Shown here piece after piece: positions 36,163 to 46,656 of a stretch of DNA of 64,000 nucleotides. Made by a program: the position numbers and the translations under genes. The notes under the pieces were generated by a model that saw only the letters and a program-made list of their open reading frames with translations, searched no databases and was not told the origin of the DNA. Within the stretch, counting starts at the first letter, position 1. Every line of letters begins with the position of its first letter. Source of the stretch: Halomonas dongshanensis (GTDB lineage Bacteria > Pseudomonadota > Gammaproteobacteria > Pseudomonadales > Halomonadaceae); the NCBI RefSeq assembly GCF_024790395.1, contig NZ_JAJISC010000006.1:62001-126000 (forward strand), written 5' to 3'.

Positions 36163-36768
36163 ATGAATCTGAATCTTGCTGCAGGCACGGGTAGCGTTGA
36201 AGTAGCTGACGCCACTTTTGGCAAAGAATTCAATGAAGCGCTCGTTCACCAAGTCGTCACCGCCTATTTGGCCGGTGGTCGTCAGGGTACTCGCGCTCAA
36301 AAAACGCGCTCCGAAGTCCGTGGTGGCGGCAAAAAGCCGTGGCGCCAGAAGGGTACCGGTCGTGCGCGTGCGGGTACCATCCGTTCGCCTTTGTGGCGTA
36401 GCGGTGGTGTGACCTTTGCGGCACGTCCGCAGGACTACACCCAGAAGGTCAACCGCAAGATGTACCGCGCTGCCATGCGCTCCATCCTCTCCGAGCTCGT
36501 GCGTCAAGAGCGTCTGGTCGTGGTTGAAGAGTTCAGCGTCGAAGCGCCGAAGACCAAGCAGGTAGCTGCCAAGCTGAAAGAGCTCGACCTCGAGAAGGCG
36601 TTGATCGTCACCGAAGAAGTCGACGAGAAGCTCTATCTGGCCGCTCGCAACCTTCCCCACGTACAAGTGGTGGACGTTGCTGCCGCTGATCCGGTCAGCC
36701 TGATCGCCTATGACAAGGTGCTCGTGACCGTCTCCGCTCTGCGTAAATTCGAGGAGAAGCTGGCATGA
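36163..36768 (+). CDS. rplD: 50S ribosomal protein L4
   Basis: L4 lines the peptide exit tunnel; in E. coli it also represses the S10 operon through the leader. The 201 residues equal E. coli. The tunnel loop contains [19 protein letters not shown] with sensitive-type residues for macrolides. The stop overlaps rplW by four bases (ATGA). The short leader upstream of rpsJ makes the E. coli L4 mechanism doubtful here. Confidence 0.98.
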   Translation: MNLNLAAGTGSVEVADATFGKEFNEALVHQVVTAYLAGGRQGTRAQKTRSEVRGGGKKPWRQKGTGRARAGTIRSPLWRSGGVTFAARPQDYTQKVNRKMYRAAMRSILSELVRQERLVVVEEFSVEAPKTKQVAAKLKELDLEKALIVTEEVDEKLYLAARNLPHVQVVDVAAADPVSLIAYDKVLVTVSALRKFEEKLA

Positions 36769-37061
36769 ACCAGGAACGCGTATTCAAGGTTCTGCTTGGA
36801 CCGCACGTGACCGAGAAGGCAGCAATGGCTGCTGAACGCAACCAGTACGTCTTCAAAGTCGCCTCCGACGCGACCAAGCCCGAGATCAAGAAAGCCGTTG
36901 AAGCTCTGTTCGGCAAGAAGGTCGGCGGCGTTCAAGTGCTGAACGTCAAGGGTAAGACCAAGCGTACCGCACATGGCGTTGGCCAGCGTAAAGGCTACCG
37001 CAAGGCGTACGTGACCCTGGCTGCGGGCGAAACGCTCGAAGACTTCTCTGGCGCCGAATAA
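36765..37061 (+). CDS. rplW: 50S ribosomal protein L23
   Basis: L23 sits at the tunnel exit and docks trigger factor and SRP. The 98 residues (E. coli 100) contain [10 protein letters not shown] and the conserved [25 protein letters not shown] loop region. It overlaps rplD by four bases, implying coupled translation. Confidence 0.97.
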   Translation: MNQERVFKVLLGPHVTEKAAMAAERNQYVFKVASDATKPEIKKAVEALFGKKVGGVQVLNVKGKTKRTAHGVGQRKGYRKAYVTLAAGETLEDFSGAE

Positions 37062-37078
37062 GGGCAGGAGTACGGATA

Positions 37079-37909
37079 ATGGCAATCGTCAAGACCAAAC
37101 CCACATCCGCCGGTCGTCGCCACGTCGTCAAGATCGTTGGTGAAGGGCTGCACAAGGGCCGCGCTTACGCGCCGCTTCTGGAAAAGCAGTCCAAGTCCGG
37201 TGGCCGTAACAACAACGGTCGCATCACCACCCGCCACGTGGGCGGTGGTCACCGTCAGCACTACCGGCTGATCGATTTCAAACGCACCAAGGATGGCGTT
37301 CCGGCCACCGTTGAGCGTCTGGAATACGATCCGAACCGCAGTGCTCACATCGCACTACTGAAGTACGCCGATGGCGAGCGTCGTTACATCATCGCACCGA
37401 AAGGTGTCAGCGCGGGTGACGTGCTGGAGTCTGGTGTCAACGCGCCCATCAAGAAGGGCAATGCCCTGCCGCTGCGCAATATCCCGCTGGGTTCCACCGT
37501 TCACGGTATCGAGCTCAAGCCGGGCAAAGGCGCGCAAATTGCTCGCAGTGCCGGTACTAGCGCCCAGCTGGTCGCTCGTGAAGGTAACTACGCCACGCTG
37601 CGTCTGCGCTCTGGCGAGATGCGCAAGATCCTGGCCGAGTGCCGTGCGACCTTGGGCGAAGTGAGCAACTCCGAGCACAGCCTGCGTCAACTTGGCAAGG
37701 CCGGTGCGAAGCGCTGGAGAGGTGTGCGTCCGACCGTTCGCGGCGTCGCGATGAACCCGGTAGACCACCCGCACGGTGGTGGTGAAGGCCGCACCAGCGG
37801 TGGCCGTCATCCGGTCACGCCTTGGGGCGTGCCGACCAAGGGTCACAAGACGCGTAAGAACAAGCGCACCGACAAGCTGATCGTTCGTCGTCGTAACAAG
37901 ACGCGTTGA
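37079..37909 (+). CDS. rplB: 50S ribosomal protein L2
   Basis: L2 is needed for subunit association and peptidyl transfer. The 276 residues (E. coli 273) contain the RNA-binding core and the conserved C-terminal [21 protein letters not shown] with the functionally important His. It follows rplW by 17 bases. Confidence 0.98.
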   Translation: MAIVKTKPTSAGRRHVVKIVGEGLHKGRAYAPLLEKQSKSGGRNNNGRITTRHVGGGHRQHYRLIDFKRTKDGVPATVERLEYDPNRSAHIALLKYADGERRYIIAPKGVSAGDVLESGVNAPIKKGNALPLRNIPLGSTVHGIELKPGKGAQIARSAGTSAQLVAREGNYATLRLRSGEMRKILAECRATLGEVSNSEHSLRQLGKAGAKRWRGVRPTVRGVAMNPVDHPHGGGEGRTSGGRHPVTPWGVPTKGHKTRKNKRTDKLIVRRRNKTR

Positions 37910-37942
37910 TCGAAATTGCCAAGACATTAAGAGGTAACGGCT

Positions 37943-38218
37943 GTGCCACGTTCACTTAAGAAAGGTCCCTTCATTGACCTTCATCTTTTGAAGAAGGTTG
38001 AGGCTGCAGTGGAGAAGAACGACCGCAAACCGATCAAGACTTGGTCGCGTCGTTCCATGATCCTGCCGAACATGGTGGGTCTCACCATCGCAGTCCATAA
38101 CGGTCGCCAACACGTCCCGGTGCATGTCTCCGAGGAAATGGTTGGTCACAAGCTGGGCGAATTCGCTGCCACCCGCACTTATCGCGGTCATGCGGCGGAC
38201 AAGAAAGCCAAACGGTAA
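37943..38218 (+). CDS. rpsS: 30S ribosomal protein S19
   Basis: S19 is in the 30S head with S13. The 91 residues (E. coli 92) start with GTG, reading [18 protein letters not shown], after AAGAGGTAA. The family motif [25 protein letters not shown] is complete. Confidence 0.98.
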   Translation: MPRSLKKGPFIDLHLLKKVEAAVEKNDRKPIKTWSRRSMILPNMVGLTIAVHNGRQHVPVHVSEEMVGHKLGEFAATRTYRGHAADKKAKR

Positions 38219-38236
38219 GCCAGAGAGGATTGAGAG

Positions 38237-38569
38237 ATGGAAGTCACAGCTAAGCTGCGTGGCGCTCGTTTATCCGCCCAGAAGGCCCGTTTGGTGGCTG
38301 ACCAGGTGCGCGGTAAACCGGTCGCCGAAGCTATTGACCTGCTGACCTTCTCCCCGAAGAAGGCTGCCAAGCTGGTCAAGAAAGTGCTTCAGTCCGCCAT
38401 TGCAAACGCGGAAGAAAATAACGGTATGGATATCGACGAGCTGCGTGTCTCGACCATCTGCGTCGATGAGGGCATGACGCTCAAGCGTATCAAGCCGCGT
38501 GCCAAGGGCCGCGCGGATCGTATCTTGAAGCGCACCTGCCACATCACCGTCAAGGTAGCCGAGAAGTAG
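38237..38569 (+). CDS. rplV: 50S ribosomal protein L22
   Basis: L22 touches all 23S domains and its hairpin lines the exit tunnel. The 110 residues equal E. coli. The end of the protein, with [17 protein letters not shown], has the standard tunnel-loop sequence; no loop insertion or deletion of the erythromycin-resistance type is seen. Confidence 0.98.
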   Translation: MEVTAKLRGARLSAQKARLVADQVRGKPVAEAIDLLTFSPKKAAKLVKKVLQSAIANAEENNGMDIDELRVSTICVDEGMTLKRIKPRAKGRADRILKRTCHITVKVAEK

Positions 38570-38580
38570 GAGTCGACCAG

Positions 38581-39282
38581 ATGGGTCAGAAAGTCAATCC
38601 AACAGGCATTCGACTGGGCATCGTCAAGGACCATGCTTCTGTCTGGTATGCCGAGCGCGGCGCTTACGCCGATAAGCTCAACAACGATCTCGAAGTGCGC
38701 AGCTTCCTGGAAGAGCGTCTGAAAAACGCTTCCGTGAGCCGCATTCACATCGAGCGTCCGGCCAACAACGCCCGCATCACCATTCACACTGCTCGTCCGG
38801 GTATCGTGATCGGTAAGAAAGGTGAAGACGTCGACCGCCTGCGTCGCGACCTCACCGAGATGATGGGTGTCCCGGTTCATGTGAACATCGAAGAAGTTCG
38901 CAAGCCGGAGCTGGATGCCAAGCTGGTAGCTGCCAACGTTGCCGGTCAGCTCGAGCGCCGTGTCATGTTCCGTCGCGCCATGAAGCGTGCGGTACAGAAC
39001 GCGATGCGTCTGGGTGCTGGCGGTATCAAAATCCAGCTGTCAGGTCGCTTGGGTGGTGCCGAAATCGCACGTACCGAATGGTATCGCGAAGGCCGTGTTC
39101 CGCTACATACCCTTCGTGCTGATATCGACTATGCCACTTTTGAGGCTCACACCACCTACGGCGTCATCGGCGTCAAAGTGTGGATCTTCAAGGGCGAAAT
39201 CCTCGGCGGTATCGAGGAAGTCCGTGCCAAGGCCAAGCAACAGCCGGCCGGCAACGCGCCCAAGAAGAAAGGTTCCAAGTAA
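38581..39282 (+). CDS. rpsC: 30S ribosomal protein S3
   Basis: S3 forms part of the mRNA entry tunnel helicase with S4 and S5. The 233 residues equal E. coli and include the KH domain ([17 protein letters not shown]) and the C-terminal domain [19 protein letters not shown]. It follows rplV by 11 bases. Confidence 0.98.
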   Translation: MGQKVNPTGIRLGIVKDHASVWYAERGAYADKLNNDLEVRSFLEERLKNASVSRIHIERPANNARITIHTARPGIVIGKKGEDVDRLRRDLTEMMGVPVHVNIEEVRKPELDAKLVAANVAGQLERRVMFRRAMKRAVQNAMRLGAGGIKIQLSGRLGGAEIARTEWYREGRVPLHTLRADIDYATFEAHTTYGVIGVKVWIFKGEILGGIEEVRAKAKQQPAGNAPKKKGSK

Positions 39283-39297
39283 GGGGAGAGCGAGTCG

Positions 39298-39711
39298 ATG
39301 TTACAGCCCAAGCGTATGAAATTCCGCAAGATGATGAAAGGCCGCAACCGTGGCCTGGCGCATCGCGGAAGCAAGATCAGCTTCGGGGAGTACGGTCTGA
39401 AGGCAACCGGTCGCGGCCGCATCACTGCGCGTCAGATCGAAGCCGGCCGTCGTGCGATCACACGTCACGTCAAACGTGGCGGTAAAATCTGGATCCGCGT
39501 TTTCCCTGACAAGCCGATTTCCAAAAAGCCGCTCGAAGTTCGTATGGGTAAAGGTAAAGGTTCTGTTGAGTACTGGGTAGCCCAGATCCAACCGGGTCGG
39601 GTCCTGTACGAAATTGAAGGTGTATCCGAAGAGCTGGCCCGTGAAGCATTCGAGCTGGCCGCACAAAAGATGCCCCTGTCCACCACCTTTGCGAAACGGA
39701 CGGTGATGTGA
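39298..39711 (+). CDS. rplP: 50S ribosomal protein L16
   Basis: L16 positions the A-site tRNA on the 50S subunit. The 137 residues (E. coli 136) start [19 protein letters not shown]. The Arg in the VRMGKGKG loop, hydroxylated by RoxA in E. coli, is in a conserved setting. Its TGA overlaps the rpmC ATG by one base (TGATG). Confidence 0.98.
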   Translation: MLQPKRMKFRKMMKGRNRGLAHRGSKISFGEYGLKATGRGRITARQIEAGRRAITRHVKRGGKIWIRVFPDKPISKKPLEVRMGKGKGSVEYWVAQIQPGRVLYEIEGVSEELAREAFELAAQKMPLSTTFAKRTVM

Positions 39712-39902
39712 TGAAAGCACAGGAAATTCGTGAAAAGTCCGCAGGAGAGCTCCAAGAGCAGCTCCTCGAGCTACTCCGCGAGCAGTTCAACCTGCGCATG
39801 CAGAAGGCCACTGGCCAACTCAGCCAGACTCATCTGCTCAAGCAGGTCCGTCGGGACATCGCCCGCGTGAAGACTATGCTCAACGAGAAGGCAGGTGATT
39901 GA
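39711..39902 (+). CDS. rpmC: 50S ribosomal protein L29
   Basis: L29 is near the tunnel exit next to L23. The 63 residues equal E. coli, a helical hairpin starting [10 protein letters not shown]. The ATG at 39711 is chosen; an in-frame GTG three bases earlier would duplicate the Met. The next gene starts after one base. Confidence 0.97.
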   Translation: MKAQEIREKSAGELQEQLLELLREQFNLRMQKATGQLSQTHLLKQVRRDIARVKTMLNEKAGD

Positions 39903-39903
39903 G

Positions 39904-40164
39904 ATGGCCGAAGAGAAGAAGACACGCACGCTCATCGGTAAAGTCGTGAGCGACAAGATGGACAAGTCCATCGTGGTAATGATCGAGCGCCGTGAGCGTC
40001 ACCCGATCTACGGAAAATACGTTAAGCGCTCCACCAAGCTGCACGCCCATGATGAGGCGAACCAAGCTAAGGCAGGCGATACGGTTTCCATTCAGGAGTG
40101 CCGTCCGCTTTCCAAGAAGAAAGCTTGGGCGCTGGTCGAGGTGGTCGAGCAGGCCAAAGGTTAA
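39904..40164 (+). CDS. rpsQ: 30S ribosomal protein S17
   Basis: S17 is a primary binder of 16S rRNA with an OB fold. The 86 residues (E. coli 84) start [21 protein letters not shown]. The ATG at 39904 follows AGGTGATTG; an in-frame GTG nine bases earlier overlaps rpmC and is less likely. It ends the S10 operon; a 51-base gap follows. Confidence 0.97.
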   Translation: MAEEKKTRTLIGKVVSDKMDKSIVVMIERRERHPIYGKYVKRSTKLHAHDEANQAKAGDTVSIQECRPLSKKKAWALVEVVEQAKG

Positions 40165-40215
40165 CACCCTGCGTCTGTCAAACCAGTGCAGTCAGATTAG
40201 GTTTGGAGAAAACCG

Positions 40216-40587
40216 ATGATTCAGACTCAGACAATGCTGGATGTCGCCGACAACAGCGGAGCGCGCCGGGTGCAGTGCATCAAGGTGCTGGGTGGTTCAC
40301 ACCGCCGCTACGCTCACGTTGGTGATGTCATCAAGGTAACGGTGAAAGAAGCGATCCCTCGCGGCAAGGTCAAAAAAGGCCAAGTGCTGAAAGCGGTCGT
40401 CGTTCGCACCCGCAGTGGCGTCCGTCGTGCTGACGGTTCGCTGATCCGCTTTGACGGAAATGCGGCTGTTCTGTTGAACAACACCAACGAACAGCCGATC
40501 GGTACCCGTATCTTCGGACCGGTAACTCGTGAGCTTCGTAACGAGAAGTTCATGAAGATCATTTCCTTGGCGCCTGAAGTGCTGTAA
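40216..40587 (+). CDS. rplN: 50S ribosomal protein L14
   Basis: L14 lies at the subunit interface and binds silencing factor RsfS. The 123 residues equal E. coli. The signature [19 protein letters not shown] is present. It opens the spc gene set; no separate promoter is evident in the 51-base gap before it. Confidence 0.98.
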   Translation: MIQTQTMLDVADNSGARRVQCIKVLGGSHRRYAHVGDVIKVTVKEAIPRGKVKKGQVLKAVVVRTRSGVRRADGSLIRFDGNAAVLLNNTNEQPIGTRIFGPVTRELRNEKFMKIISLAPEVL

Positions 40588-40601
40588 GGAGCGAGGCGGA
40601 T

Positions 40602-40916
40602 ATGCAAAAGATCAAACGTGACGATGAAGTCATCGTCATCGCCGGCAAGGACAAGGGCAAGCGTGGTACCGTCAAGCGCGTTCTAGAGAACCGCTTCGTG
40701 GTATCCGGTGTGAACATGATCAAGCGTCACACCAAGCCCAATCCCATGGCGGGCAATCAGGGCGGTATCGTCGAGCGTGAGGCTCCGATTCACGCGTCCA
40801 ACGTAGCCATCTTCAATTCGGAGACCGGTAAGGCGGATCGCGTCGGCTTCCAGGTGAAGGAAGACGGTACCAAGGTACGTATCTACAAGTCGACGCAGAC
40901 GCAGATCGACGCCTAA
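40602..40916 (+). CDS. rplX: 50S ribosomal protein L24
   Basis: L24 starts 50S assembly and sits at the tunnel exit. The 104 residues equal E. coli and contain the KOW motif [20 protein letters not shown]. It lies 14 bases after rplN and 18 before rplE. Confidence 0.98.
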   Translation: MQKIKRDDEVIVIAGKDKGKRGTVKRVLENRFVVSGVNMIKRHTKPNPMAGNQGGIVEREAPIHASNVAIFNSETGKADRVGFQVKEDGTKVRIYKSTQTQIDA

Positions 40917-40934
40917 CGCGAGTCGGGTAGCAAA

Positions 40935-41474
40935 ATGGCGAACTTGAAAGAACGTTATCAAAACGAGGTGGTGGCTCAACTCAAAGAGCAGTTCAGCTAC
41001 GCCAACGTAATGCAGGTACCCCGGATCACCAAGGTGACCCTGAACATGGGTATCGGCGAAGCGGTCAGCGATAAAAAGCTGATCGACAATGCCATCGGCG
41101 ATCTGGAGAAACTCTCCGGTCAAAAGCCTTTGGTGACCAAGGCACGCAAGTCCATCGCGGGCTTCAAGGTGCGTGAAGGTTGGCCGATCGGCATCAAGGT
41201 GACCCTGCGCTCTGAGCGCATGTGGGACTTCCTCGATCGCCTGGTCAACATCGCGATTCCCCGCGTGCGTGACTTCCGTGGTCTCAACCCGAAGTCCTTC
41301 GACGGTCGTGGCAACTACTCCATGGGTGTGCGTGAGCAGATCATCTTCCCGGAGATCGAATATGATAAAGTCGATCGCGTCCGGGGGTTGGATGTCACCA
41401 TCACCACTACCGCCAACACCGACGAGGAAGGTCGTGCGCTGCTAACGGCACTGAACTTCCCGTTCAAGAAATAA
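40935..41474 (+). CDS. rplE: 50S ribosomal protein L5
   Basis: L5 binds 5S rRNA and contacts S13 in the head bridge. The 179 residues equal E. coli. The signature [18 protein letters not shown] is present. In E. coli S8 represses the spc operon near the rplE start; that fold was not traced here. Confidence 0.98.
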   Translation: MANLKERYQNEVVAQLKEQFSYANVMQVPRITKVTLNMGIGEAVSDKKLIDNAIGDLEKLSGQKPLVTKARKSIAGFKVREGWPIGIKVTLRSERMWDFLDRLVNIAIPRVRDFRGLNPKSFDGRGNYSMGVREQIIFPEIEYDKVDRVRGLDVTITTTANTDEEGRALLTALNFPFKK

Positions 41475-41484
41475 GGGTTGGATC

Positions 41485-41790
41485 ATGGCTAAGAAAAGTA
41501 TGATCGAGCGTGAGCAAAAGCGTGCTGAACTGGTCGAGAAGTATGCGGCCAAACGCGCCGAGCTCAAGGCTATCATCTCGGACGTCAACACTTCTGACGA
41601 AGAGCGCTTCGAGGCGACGCTGAAGCTGCAGCAGTTGCCGCGCGACTCGAGCCCGGTACGCCAGCGTAACCGCTGCCGCGTGACTGGCCGTCCGCACGGT
41701 TTTTACAACAAGTTCGGTCTCGGCCGTAACAAGCTGCGTGAAGCCGCCATGCGTGGCGACGTCCCTGGACTCAAGAAGTCCAGCTGGTAA
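41485..41790 (+). CDS. rpsN: 30S ribosomal protein S14, zinc-free form
   Basis: S14 completes the 30S head near the A site. The 101-residue length and absence of CxxC pairs mark the long zinc-independent form, unlike the about 61-residue zinc type. The C-terminal motif [21 protein letters not shown] is intact. This matters beside the zinc-dependent L36 and the Zur-controlled operon in the same window. Confidence 0.98.
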   Translation: MAKKSMIEREQKRAELVEKYAAKRAELKAIISDVNTSDEERFEATLKLQQLPRDSSPVRQRNRCRVTGRPHGFYNKFGLGRNKLREAAMRGDVPGLKKSSW

Positions 41791-41822
41791 CGCCACGTAG
41801 AATCATCAGGAGCGCACATTAA

Positions 41823-42215
41823 ATGAGCATGCAAGATACTCTGGCGGATATGTTCACACGTCTCCGCAATGCGCAGATGGCCACCAAGGAGACGGTCACC
41901 ATGCCGTCTTCCAAGCTGAAAGTGGAAGTGGCCCGCGTGCTGAAAGAAGAGGGCTACGTTGCCGATTACTCGGTAGCCGAAGGCACCAAGCCCGAACTGA
42001 CTGTTACCCTCAAGTACTTCGAGGGCAAGCCGGTTATCGACCACATTCAGCGGGTCTCCAAGCCGTCTCTGCGTCAGTACAAGGGTAAGGACGACCTGCC
42101 CAAGGTCGCCGATGGCCTGGGTATCGCGATCGTGACGACCTCCAAGGGCGTCATGACCGATCGCGCCGCTCGCCAGGCGGGTGTCGGTGGCGAAGTCATC
42201 TGCACCGTATTCTAG
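41823..42215 (+). CDS. rpsH: 30S ribosomal protein S8
   Basis: S8 is a primary 16S binder and the spc-operon translational repressor in E. coli. The 130 residues equal E. coli, starting [18 protein letters not shown] and ending with [14 protein letters not shown] precedes the start. rplF follows after nine bases. Confidence 0.98.
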   Translation: MSMQDTLADMFTRLRNAQMATKETVTMPSSKLKVEVARVLKEEGYVADYSVAEGTKPELTVTLKYFEGKPVIDHIQRVSKPSLRQYKGKDDLPKVADGLGIAIVTTSKGVMTDRAARQAGVGGEVICTVF

Positions 42216-42224
42216 GAGGCTGGA

Positions 42225-42755
42225 ATGTCCCGCATTGCGAAATATCCGGTTAAAGTGCCTGCCGGTGTCGAGATCAAGATCGACGCCGACCAGCTGACCG
42301 CCAAGGGCGGCCAAGGCACGCTGTCGCTGACCGTTCACCCGGACGTGGTGATCGCTCAGGAAGATGGCCAGCTGACCTTCGCCCCGAGCGAAACTGCCAA
42401 GAGCTGGGCAATGGCCGGTACTACCCGCGCCTTGGTTCAGAACCTGGTAACGGGCGTATCCGAGGGTTTCACGAAAACTCTCGAAATTGTTGGCGTCGGT
42501 TATCGTGCCCAAGCGAAAGGCCAGACGCTCAATCTTTCACTGGGCTTCTCTCACCCGGTTGACTACGAACTGCCTGCTGGTGTCGAAGCGGAAACGCCGA
42601 AGAACACCACGATCGTGCTGAAAAGCGCGGACAAGCAGAAGCTCGGCCAAGTCGCCGCGGAGATCCGCGCCTTCCGTCCGCCCGAGCCGTACAAAGGCAA
42701 GGGTGTCCGGTACGCCGACGAGCAGGTGCGTCGCAAAGAAGCCAAGAAGAAGTAA
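42225..42755 (+). CDS. rplF: 50S ribosomal protein L6
   Basis: L6 lies near the factor-binding centre. The 176 residues (E. coli 177) form two duplicated domains, ending with the signature [14 protein letters not shown]. It lies nine bases from both rpsH and rplR. Confidence 0.98.
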   Translation: MSRIAKYPVKVPAGVEIKIDADQLTAKGGQGTLSLTVHPDVVIAQEDGQLTFAPSETAKSWAMAGTTRALVQNLVTGVSEGFTKTLEIVGVGYRAQAKGQTLNLSLGFSHPVDYELPAGVEAETPKNTTIVLKSADKQKLGQVAAEIRAFRPPEPYKGKGVRYADEQVRRKEAKKK

Positions 42756-42764
42756 GGCAGGGTT

Positions 42765-43115
42765 ATGAACGCGAAGAAAGAATCTCGTCTCCGTCGTGCC
42801 CGCCGCGCTCGCGCCAAGATCCGCGAGCTAGGCGCGTTCCGCCTGTGCGTCAACCGTACCCCGCGTCACATCTACGCGCAGATTATCTCGCCGGATGGTG
42901 GCAAGGTGTTGGCCAGCGCTTCCACGCTGGACAAGGCCCTGCGCGAGGGTGCAACCGGTAACTCAGATGCCGCCTCTAAGGTCGGTGCACTGATTGCCGA
43001 GCGCGCAAAAGAAGCAGGCATCACCCAGGTGGCCTTCGACCGTGCTGGTTTCAAGTATCACGGTCGCGTCAAGGCTCTGGCCGACGCCGCTCGTGAAGGC
43101 GGCCTGGAATTCTAA
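42765..43115 (+). CDS. rplR: 50S ribosomal protein L18
   Basis: L18 brings 5S rRNA to the 50S subunit with L5. The 116 residues (E. coli 117) have the basic N-terminus [19 protein letters not shown] and the conserved [21 protein letters not shown] end. Confidence 0.98.
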   Translation: MNAKKESRLRRARRARAKIRELGAFRLCVNRTPRHIYAQIISPDGGKVLASASTLDKALREGATGNSDAASKVGALIAERAKEAGITQVAFDRAGFKYHGRVKALADAAREGGLEF

Positions 43116-43126
43116 AGGGTTTAACG

Positions 43127-43627
43127 ATGGCGAAGAACGAACAGCAAAGCGGAGATCTGCAAGAGAAGTTGGTGCAGGTCAACCGCGTCGCCAAGGTGGT
43201 CAAGGGTGGTCGTATTTTCGGCTTCACCGCGCTGACCGTCGTAGGCGATGGTAAAGGTCGTGTCGGTTTCGGTCGTGGTAAGGCGCGTGAAGTGCCGGTC
43301 GCGATCCAGAAGGCAATGGACCAGGCTCGTCGCAACATGGTCAAGGTCAACCTCGCTGGCCACACGCTGCAGTACCCGGTGAAAGCGCGTCATGGCGCCT
43401 CCAAGGTCTTCATGCAGCCGGCTTCCGAAGGTACCGGCATCATCGCCGGTGGCGCCATGCGCTCCGTACTGGAGCTCGCCGGTGTCCACGACGTACTGGC
43501 CAAGTGCTACGGTTCCACCAACCCGGTCAACGTGGTACGTGCAACCGTTAAAGGTCTGTCCTCCATGCAAGCACCGGAAGACGTGGCTGCCAAGCGCGGT
43601 CTGTCTGTCGAAGCGATTACGGGGTAA
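43127..43627 (+). CDS. rpsE: 30S ribosomal protein S5
   Basis: S5 affects decoding accuracy and the mRNA entry helicase. The 166 residues (E. coli 167) start [18 protein letters not shown]. The spectinomycin loop [19 protein letters not shown] has sensitive-type residues. rpmD follows six bases later. Confidence 0.98.
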   Translation: MAKNEQQSGDLQEKLVQVNRVAKVVKGGRIFGFTALTVVGDGKGRVGFGRGKAREVPVAIQKAMDQARRNMVKVNLAGHTLQYPVKARHGASKVFMQPASEGTGIIAGGAMRSVLELAGVHDVLAKCYGSTNPVNVVRATVKGLSSMQAPEDVAAKRGLSVEAITG

Positions 43628-43633
43628 GACACC

Positions 43634-43813
43634 ATGGCAGCTATCAAGGTTACCCAGACCCGCAGCACCATCGGCATCCTGCCCAAGCACAAAGCCACTA
43701 TGAAGGGCTTGGGTCTGCGTCGCATCGGTCACACGGTTGAACTGGAAGACACCCCTGCCGTACGCGGCATGATCCACAAGGTTAACTACCTTGTGCGCGT
43801 TGAGGGAGAGTAA
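43634..43813 (+). CDS. rpmD: 50S ribosomal protein L30
   Basis: This 59-residue gene reads [18 protein letters not shown] and ends NYLVRVEGE, equal in length to E. coli L30. It contains the L30 signature [18 protein letters not shown]. It lies six bases after rpsE and three before rplO, the usual spc order. Confidence 0.97.
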   Translation: MAAIKVTQTRSTIGILPKHKATMKGLGLRRIGHTVELEDTPAVRGMIHKVNYLVRVEGE

Positions 43814-43816
43814 TCC

Positions 43817-44251
43817 ATGAAACTCAATACCCTGAGCCCGGCACCGGGCTCCAAACCCGCTGAGAAGCGTGTTGGTCGTGGTATCGGTTCCGGTCTGGGC
43901 AAGACCGGTGGCCGTGGCCACAAAGGTCAGAAGTCGCGCAGCGGCGGCAGCGTCAAGCCTGGTTTCGAAGGCGGACAAATGCCGATGCAGCGTCGTCTGC
44001 CCAAGTTCGGCTTCACCTCTGCCAAGTCATTGGTATCTGAGGAAGTCCGCTTGGCAGAGCTGGCCAAGGTTTCAGGTGACGAAGTCACTCTGGAAACCCT
44101 CAAGCAAGCCAACGTGCTGAAAGATGCCACGCGTTTCGCGAAGGTCATCCTTTCCGGCGAACTGAACAAAGCAGTTACCGTTCGTGGAGTTAAGGTCACC
44201 AAAGGTGCCCGCGCTGCGATCGAAGCTGCTGGTGGTAAAGTAGAGGACTAA
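43817..44251 (+). CDS. rplO: 50S ribosomal protein L15
   Basis: L15 is a late-assembly 50S protein with a long Gly/Arg-rich N-terminal arm ([20 protein letters not shown]). The 144 residues equal E. coli. Its TAA is immediately followed by the secY ATG with no spacer. Confidence 0.98.
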   Translation: MKLNTLSPAPGSKPAEKRVGRGIGSGLGKTGGRGHKGQKSRSGGSVKPGFEGGQMPMQRRLPKFGFTSAKSLVSEEVRLAELAKVSGDEVTLETLKQANVLKDATRFAKVILSGELNKAVTVRGVKVTKGARAAIEAAGGKVED

Positions 44252-45583
44252 ATGGCCAAGTCAGGAAATATGCCGGCGATGGGCAGCGGTCTGAGTGAAC
44301 TGTGGGCTCGCCTGCGCTTCGTTTTCATCGCCATCGTGGTGTACCGTATCGGTGCCCACATTCCCGTGCCGGGTATCAATCCTGACCAGCTTGCTGCCTT
44401 GTTTAGAGAGCAACAGGGCACCATCCTGGGCATGTTCAACATGTTCTCGGGTGGCGCCCTGGAGCGCATGAGCGTCCTCGCCTTAGGGATCATGCCCTAC
44501 ATCTCGGCGTCGATCATCATGCAGCTCATGACAGCGGTCTCCCCTCATCTTGAGCAGCTCAAGAAAGAGGGCGAGGCCGGCCGCCGTAAGATCAGCCAGT
44601 ACACCCGCTACGGCACGGTGATACTGGCGCTTGTCCAGGCGACCGGTATGTCGGTCGGTTTGGCAAGCCAAGGCATCGCTTACAGCGCTGACTTCAGCTT
44701 CTTTTTCACCGCAGTCATCACCTTCGTGGCGGGTGCGGTGTTCATGATGTGGCTGGGTGAGCAGATTACCGAGAAGGGGATCGGCAACGGTATTTCGCTG
44801 CTGATTTTCGCCGGTATCGTAGCGGGGCTGCCCAGTGCCGTGGGACAAGCTTTCGAGCTTGCTCGTAACGAAGGGGCCTGGAACGTCCTCCCGCTGTTGG
44901 CGCTGTCCGTGCTCGGCATTGCGACTGTTGCGTTCGTAGTTTTCATTGAGCGTGGTCAACGCCGCCTCAAGGTCAACTATCCGCGTCGGCAGGTCGGCAA
45001 CAAGATGTATGCGGGCCAAAGCAGCTATTTGCCGCTGAAAGTGAATATGGCGGGGGTTATCCCGGCGATTTTCGCTTCCAGCATTCTCCTGTTTCCTGCT
45101 TCCATCGGCCAGTGGGTCGGTGCAGGCGAGGGGCTCGAGTGGCTGCAGCGTGCCTCCCAGGCGCTTGCGCCGGGTCAGCCGCTTTACATCTTGCTTTTCG
45201 CAGCGGCGGTGGTATTCTTCTGCTTCTTTTACACAGCGCTGGTCTTCAATCCCAAGGACGTCGCCGACAATCTGAAAAAGTCGGGTGCCTTCCTGCCGGG
45301 TATTCGCCCCGGCGAGCAGACCGCTCGCTATATCGACAAGGTCATGTCACGCCTGACCCTGTTCGGTGCCCTATATATCACTGCAGTTTCCCTGATGCCC
45401 CAGTTCTTGATCGTGGCCTGGAACGTGCCGTTCTTCTTCGGCGGTACCTCGCTTCTGATCGTGGTGGTGGTCATCATGGACTTCATGGCTCAGGTGCAGT
45501 CGCACCTCATGTCGCATCAATATGACTCGGTGATGAAGAAGTCCAACCTGAAAGGCTACGGTAGCGGCGGCATCATGCGCTGA
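44252..45583 (+). CDS. secY: Preprotein translocase subunit SecY
   Basis: SecY is the ten-helix pore of the inner-membrane Sec translocon. The 443 residues equal E. coli. The plug and helix 2 region reads [20 protein letters not shown], and the cytosolic C5 loop [13 protein letters not shown] for SecA and ribosome contact is present. It directly abuts rplO, so translation is probably coupled to ribosomal protein synthesis. Its partner SecE is encoded at 18167. Confidence 0.98.
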   Translation: MAKSGNMPAMGSGLSELWARLRFVFIAIVVYRIGAHIPVPGINPDQLAALFREQQGTILGMFNMFSGGALERMSVLALGIMPYISASIIMQLMTAVSPHLEQLKKEGEAGRRKISQYTRYGTVILALVQATGMSVGLASQGIAYSADFSFFFTAVITFVAGAVFMMWLGEQITEKGIGNGISLLIFAGIVAGLPSAVGQAFELARNEGAWNVLPLLALSVLGIATVAFVVFIERGQRRLKVNYPRRQVGNKMYAGQSSYLPLKVNMAGVIPAIFASSILLFPASIGQWVGAGEGLEWLQRASQALAPGQPLYILLFAAAVVFFCFFYTALVFNPKDVADNLKKSGAFLPGIRPGEQTARYIDKVMSRLTLFGALYITAVSLMPQFLIVAWNVPFFFGGTSLLIVVVVIMDFMAQVQSHLMSHQYDSVMKKSNLKGYGSGGIMR

Positions 45584-45612
45584 AACGCGTCGCCCGTATT
45601 GGAGAAAGAACG

Positions 45613-45726
45613 ATGAAAGTTCGAGCTTCCGTGAAGAAAATGTGCCGTAACTGCAAGATCATTCGTCGCAATGGCGCAGTACGCGTAATCTGCGTCGAAC
45701 CTCGGCACAAGCAGCGTCAGGGTTAA
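45613..45726 (+). CDS. rpmJ: 50S ribosomal protein L36, zinc-binding form
   Basis: The 37 residues begin [19 protein letters not shown] and end PRHKQRQG. The zinc ligands Cys11, Cys14, Cys27 and His32 are all present, so this is the zinc-containing form. It closes the spc operon 29 bases after secY, with GGAGAAAG upstream as ribosome site. One residue shorter than E. coli (38). Confidence 0.97.
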   Translation: MKVRASVKKMCRNCKIIRRNGAVRVICVEPRHKQRQG

Positions 45727-45754
45727 TTCCTACGCTGTCATTGAGTGGGTGCAG

Positions 45755-45791
45755 GCATACCCCTTGCCTTAGGGCAGTCTAAGGGGTATGC
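45755..45791 (+). promoter_or_regulatory. Hairpin in the rpmJ-rpsM spacer
   Basis: GCATACCCCTT and its exact complement AAGGGGTATGC form an 11-bp stem around a 15-base apical region that can itself pair CCTT with AAGG in alternative ways. It is followed by TGTTGCGCCTTTTG. It lies at the spc-alpha junction where E. coli has its S4 control site, and may be a partial terminator or part of a regulatory leader. Confidence 0.6.
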
Positions 45792-45848
45792 TGTTGCGCC
45801 TTTTGTAGATGATTAACGAGCAAGCCGCTCAAATTTCGGAGTAAGCTG

Positions 45849-46205
45849 ATGGCCCGTATTGCAGGCGTCAATATCCCGGACAACAAGCATGCGGCGATCT
45901 CGCTGACCTATATCTTCGGGATTGGCCGTACTCGCGCGCAGAACATCTGTACTGCTGCTGGTATCGCGCCGACTACCAAGATTCAGGACCTTTCCAGCGA
46001 CGAGCTGGATACCCTGCGTTCTGAAGTTGGTAAGTACACCGTAGAAGGCGACCTTCGTCGTGATGTGACGCTGAACATCAAGCGTCTCATGGACCTGGGT
46101 TGCTACCGTGGTCTGCGTCATCGTCGTAGTCTTCCGCTGCGTGGTCAGCGGACCAAGACTAACGCGCGCACCCGTAAGGGCCCGCGTAAGCCGATCCGCA
46201 AATAA
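45849..46205 (+). CDS. rpsM: 30S ribosomal protein S13
   Basis: S13 contacts the P-site tRNA and forms the head-to-L5 bridge. The 118 residues equal E. coli. The H2TH region [14 protein letters not shown] and the C-terminal [22 protein letters not shown] are present. It opens the alpha gene set after a 122-base spacer with a hairpin. Confidence 0.98.
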   Translation: MARIAGVNIPDNKHAAISLTYIFGIGRTRAQNICTAAGIAPTTKIQDLSSDELDTLRSEVGKYTVEGDLRRDVTLNIKRLMDLGCYRGLRHRRSLPLRGQRTKTNARTRKGPRKPIRK

Positions 46206-46257
46206 CACGTCGACTCTTGCATAGAGAGTCTGTGTAAAGACAGGAATAGACATCAAC

Positions 46258-46644
46258 ATGGCTAACCCGCGTAGTAACCGTAAAAAGGTTAAAAAGCAGG
46301 TAGTGGACGCCGTTGCGCACATCCACGCCTCTTTTAACAACACGATCGTGACGATCACAGACCGCCAGGGCAACGCTCTTTCTTGGGCAACTGCCGGTGG
46401 TTCGGGTTTTCGTGGTTCTCGTAAGAGCACCCCGTTCGCTGCGCAAGTTGCAAGCGAACGTGCAGCGACTGCTGCAGCCGAGTATGGTGTGAAAAACGTC
46501 GATGTGCTGGTCAAAGGCCCCGGTCCCGGCCGTGAATCCGCCGTGCGCGCACTGAATGCCGCCGGCTTCCGCGTGCAAAGCATCACCGACGCGACGCCCA
46601 TTCCCCACAATGGCTGCCGTCCGCCGAAGAAACGCCGCGTTTAA
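46258..46644 (+). CDS. rpsK: 30S ribosomal protein S11
   Basis: S11 lies on the platform near the E site. The 128 residues (E. coli 129) contain [19 protein letters not shown] and end [14 protein letters not shown]. It is 52 bases after rpsM. Confidence 0.98.
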   Translation: MANPRSNRKKVKKQVVDAVAHIHASFNNTIVTITDRQGNALSWATAGGSGFRGSRKSTPFAAQVASERAATAAAEYGVKNVDVLVKGPGPGRESAVRALNAAGFRVQSITDATPIPHNGCRPPKKRRV

Positions 46645-46656
46645 GGAGACAGATTC

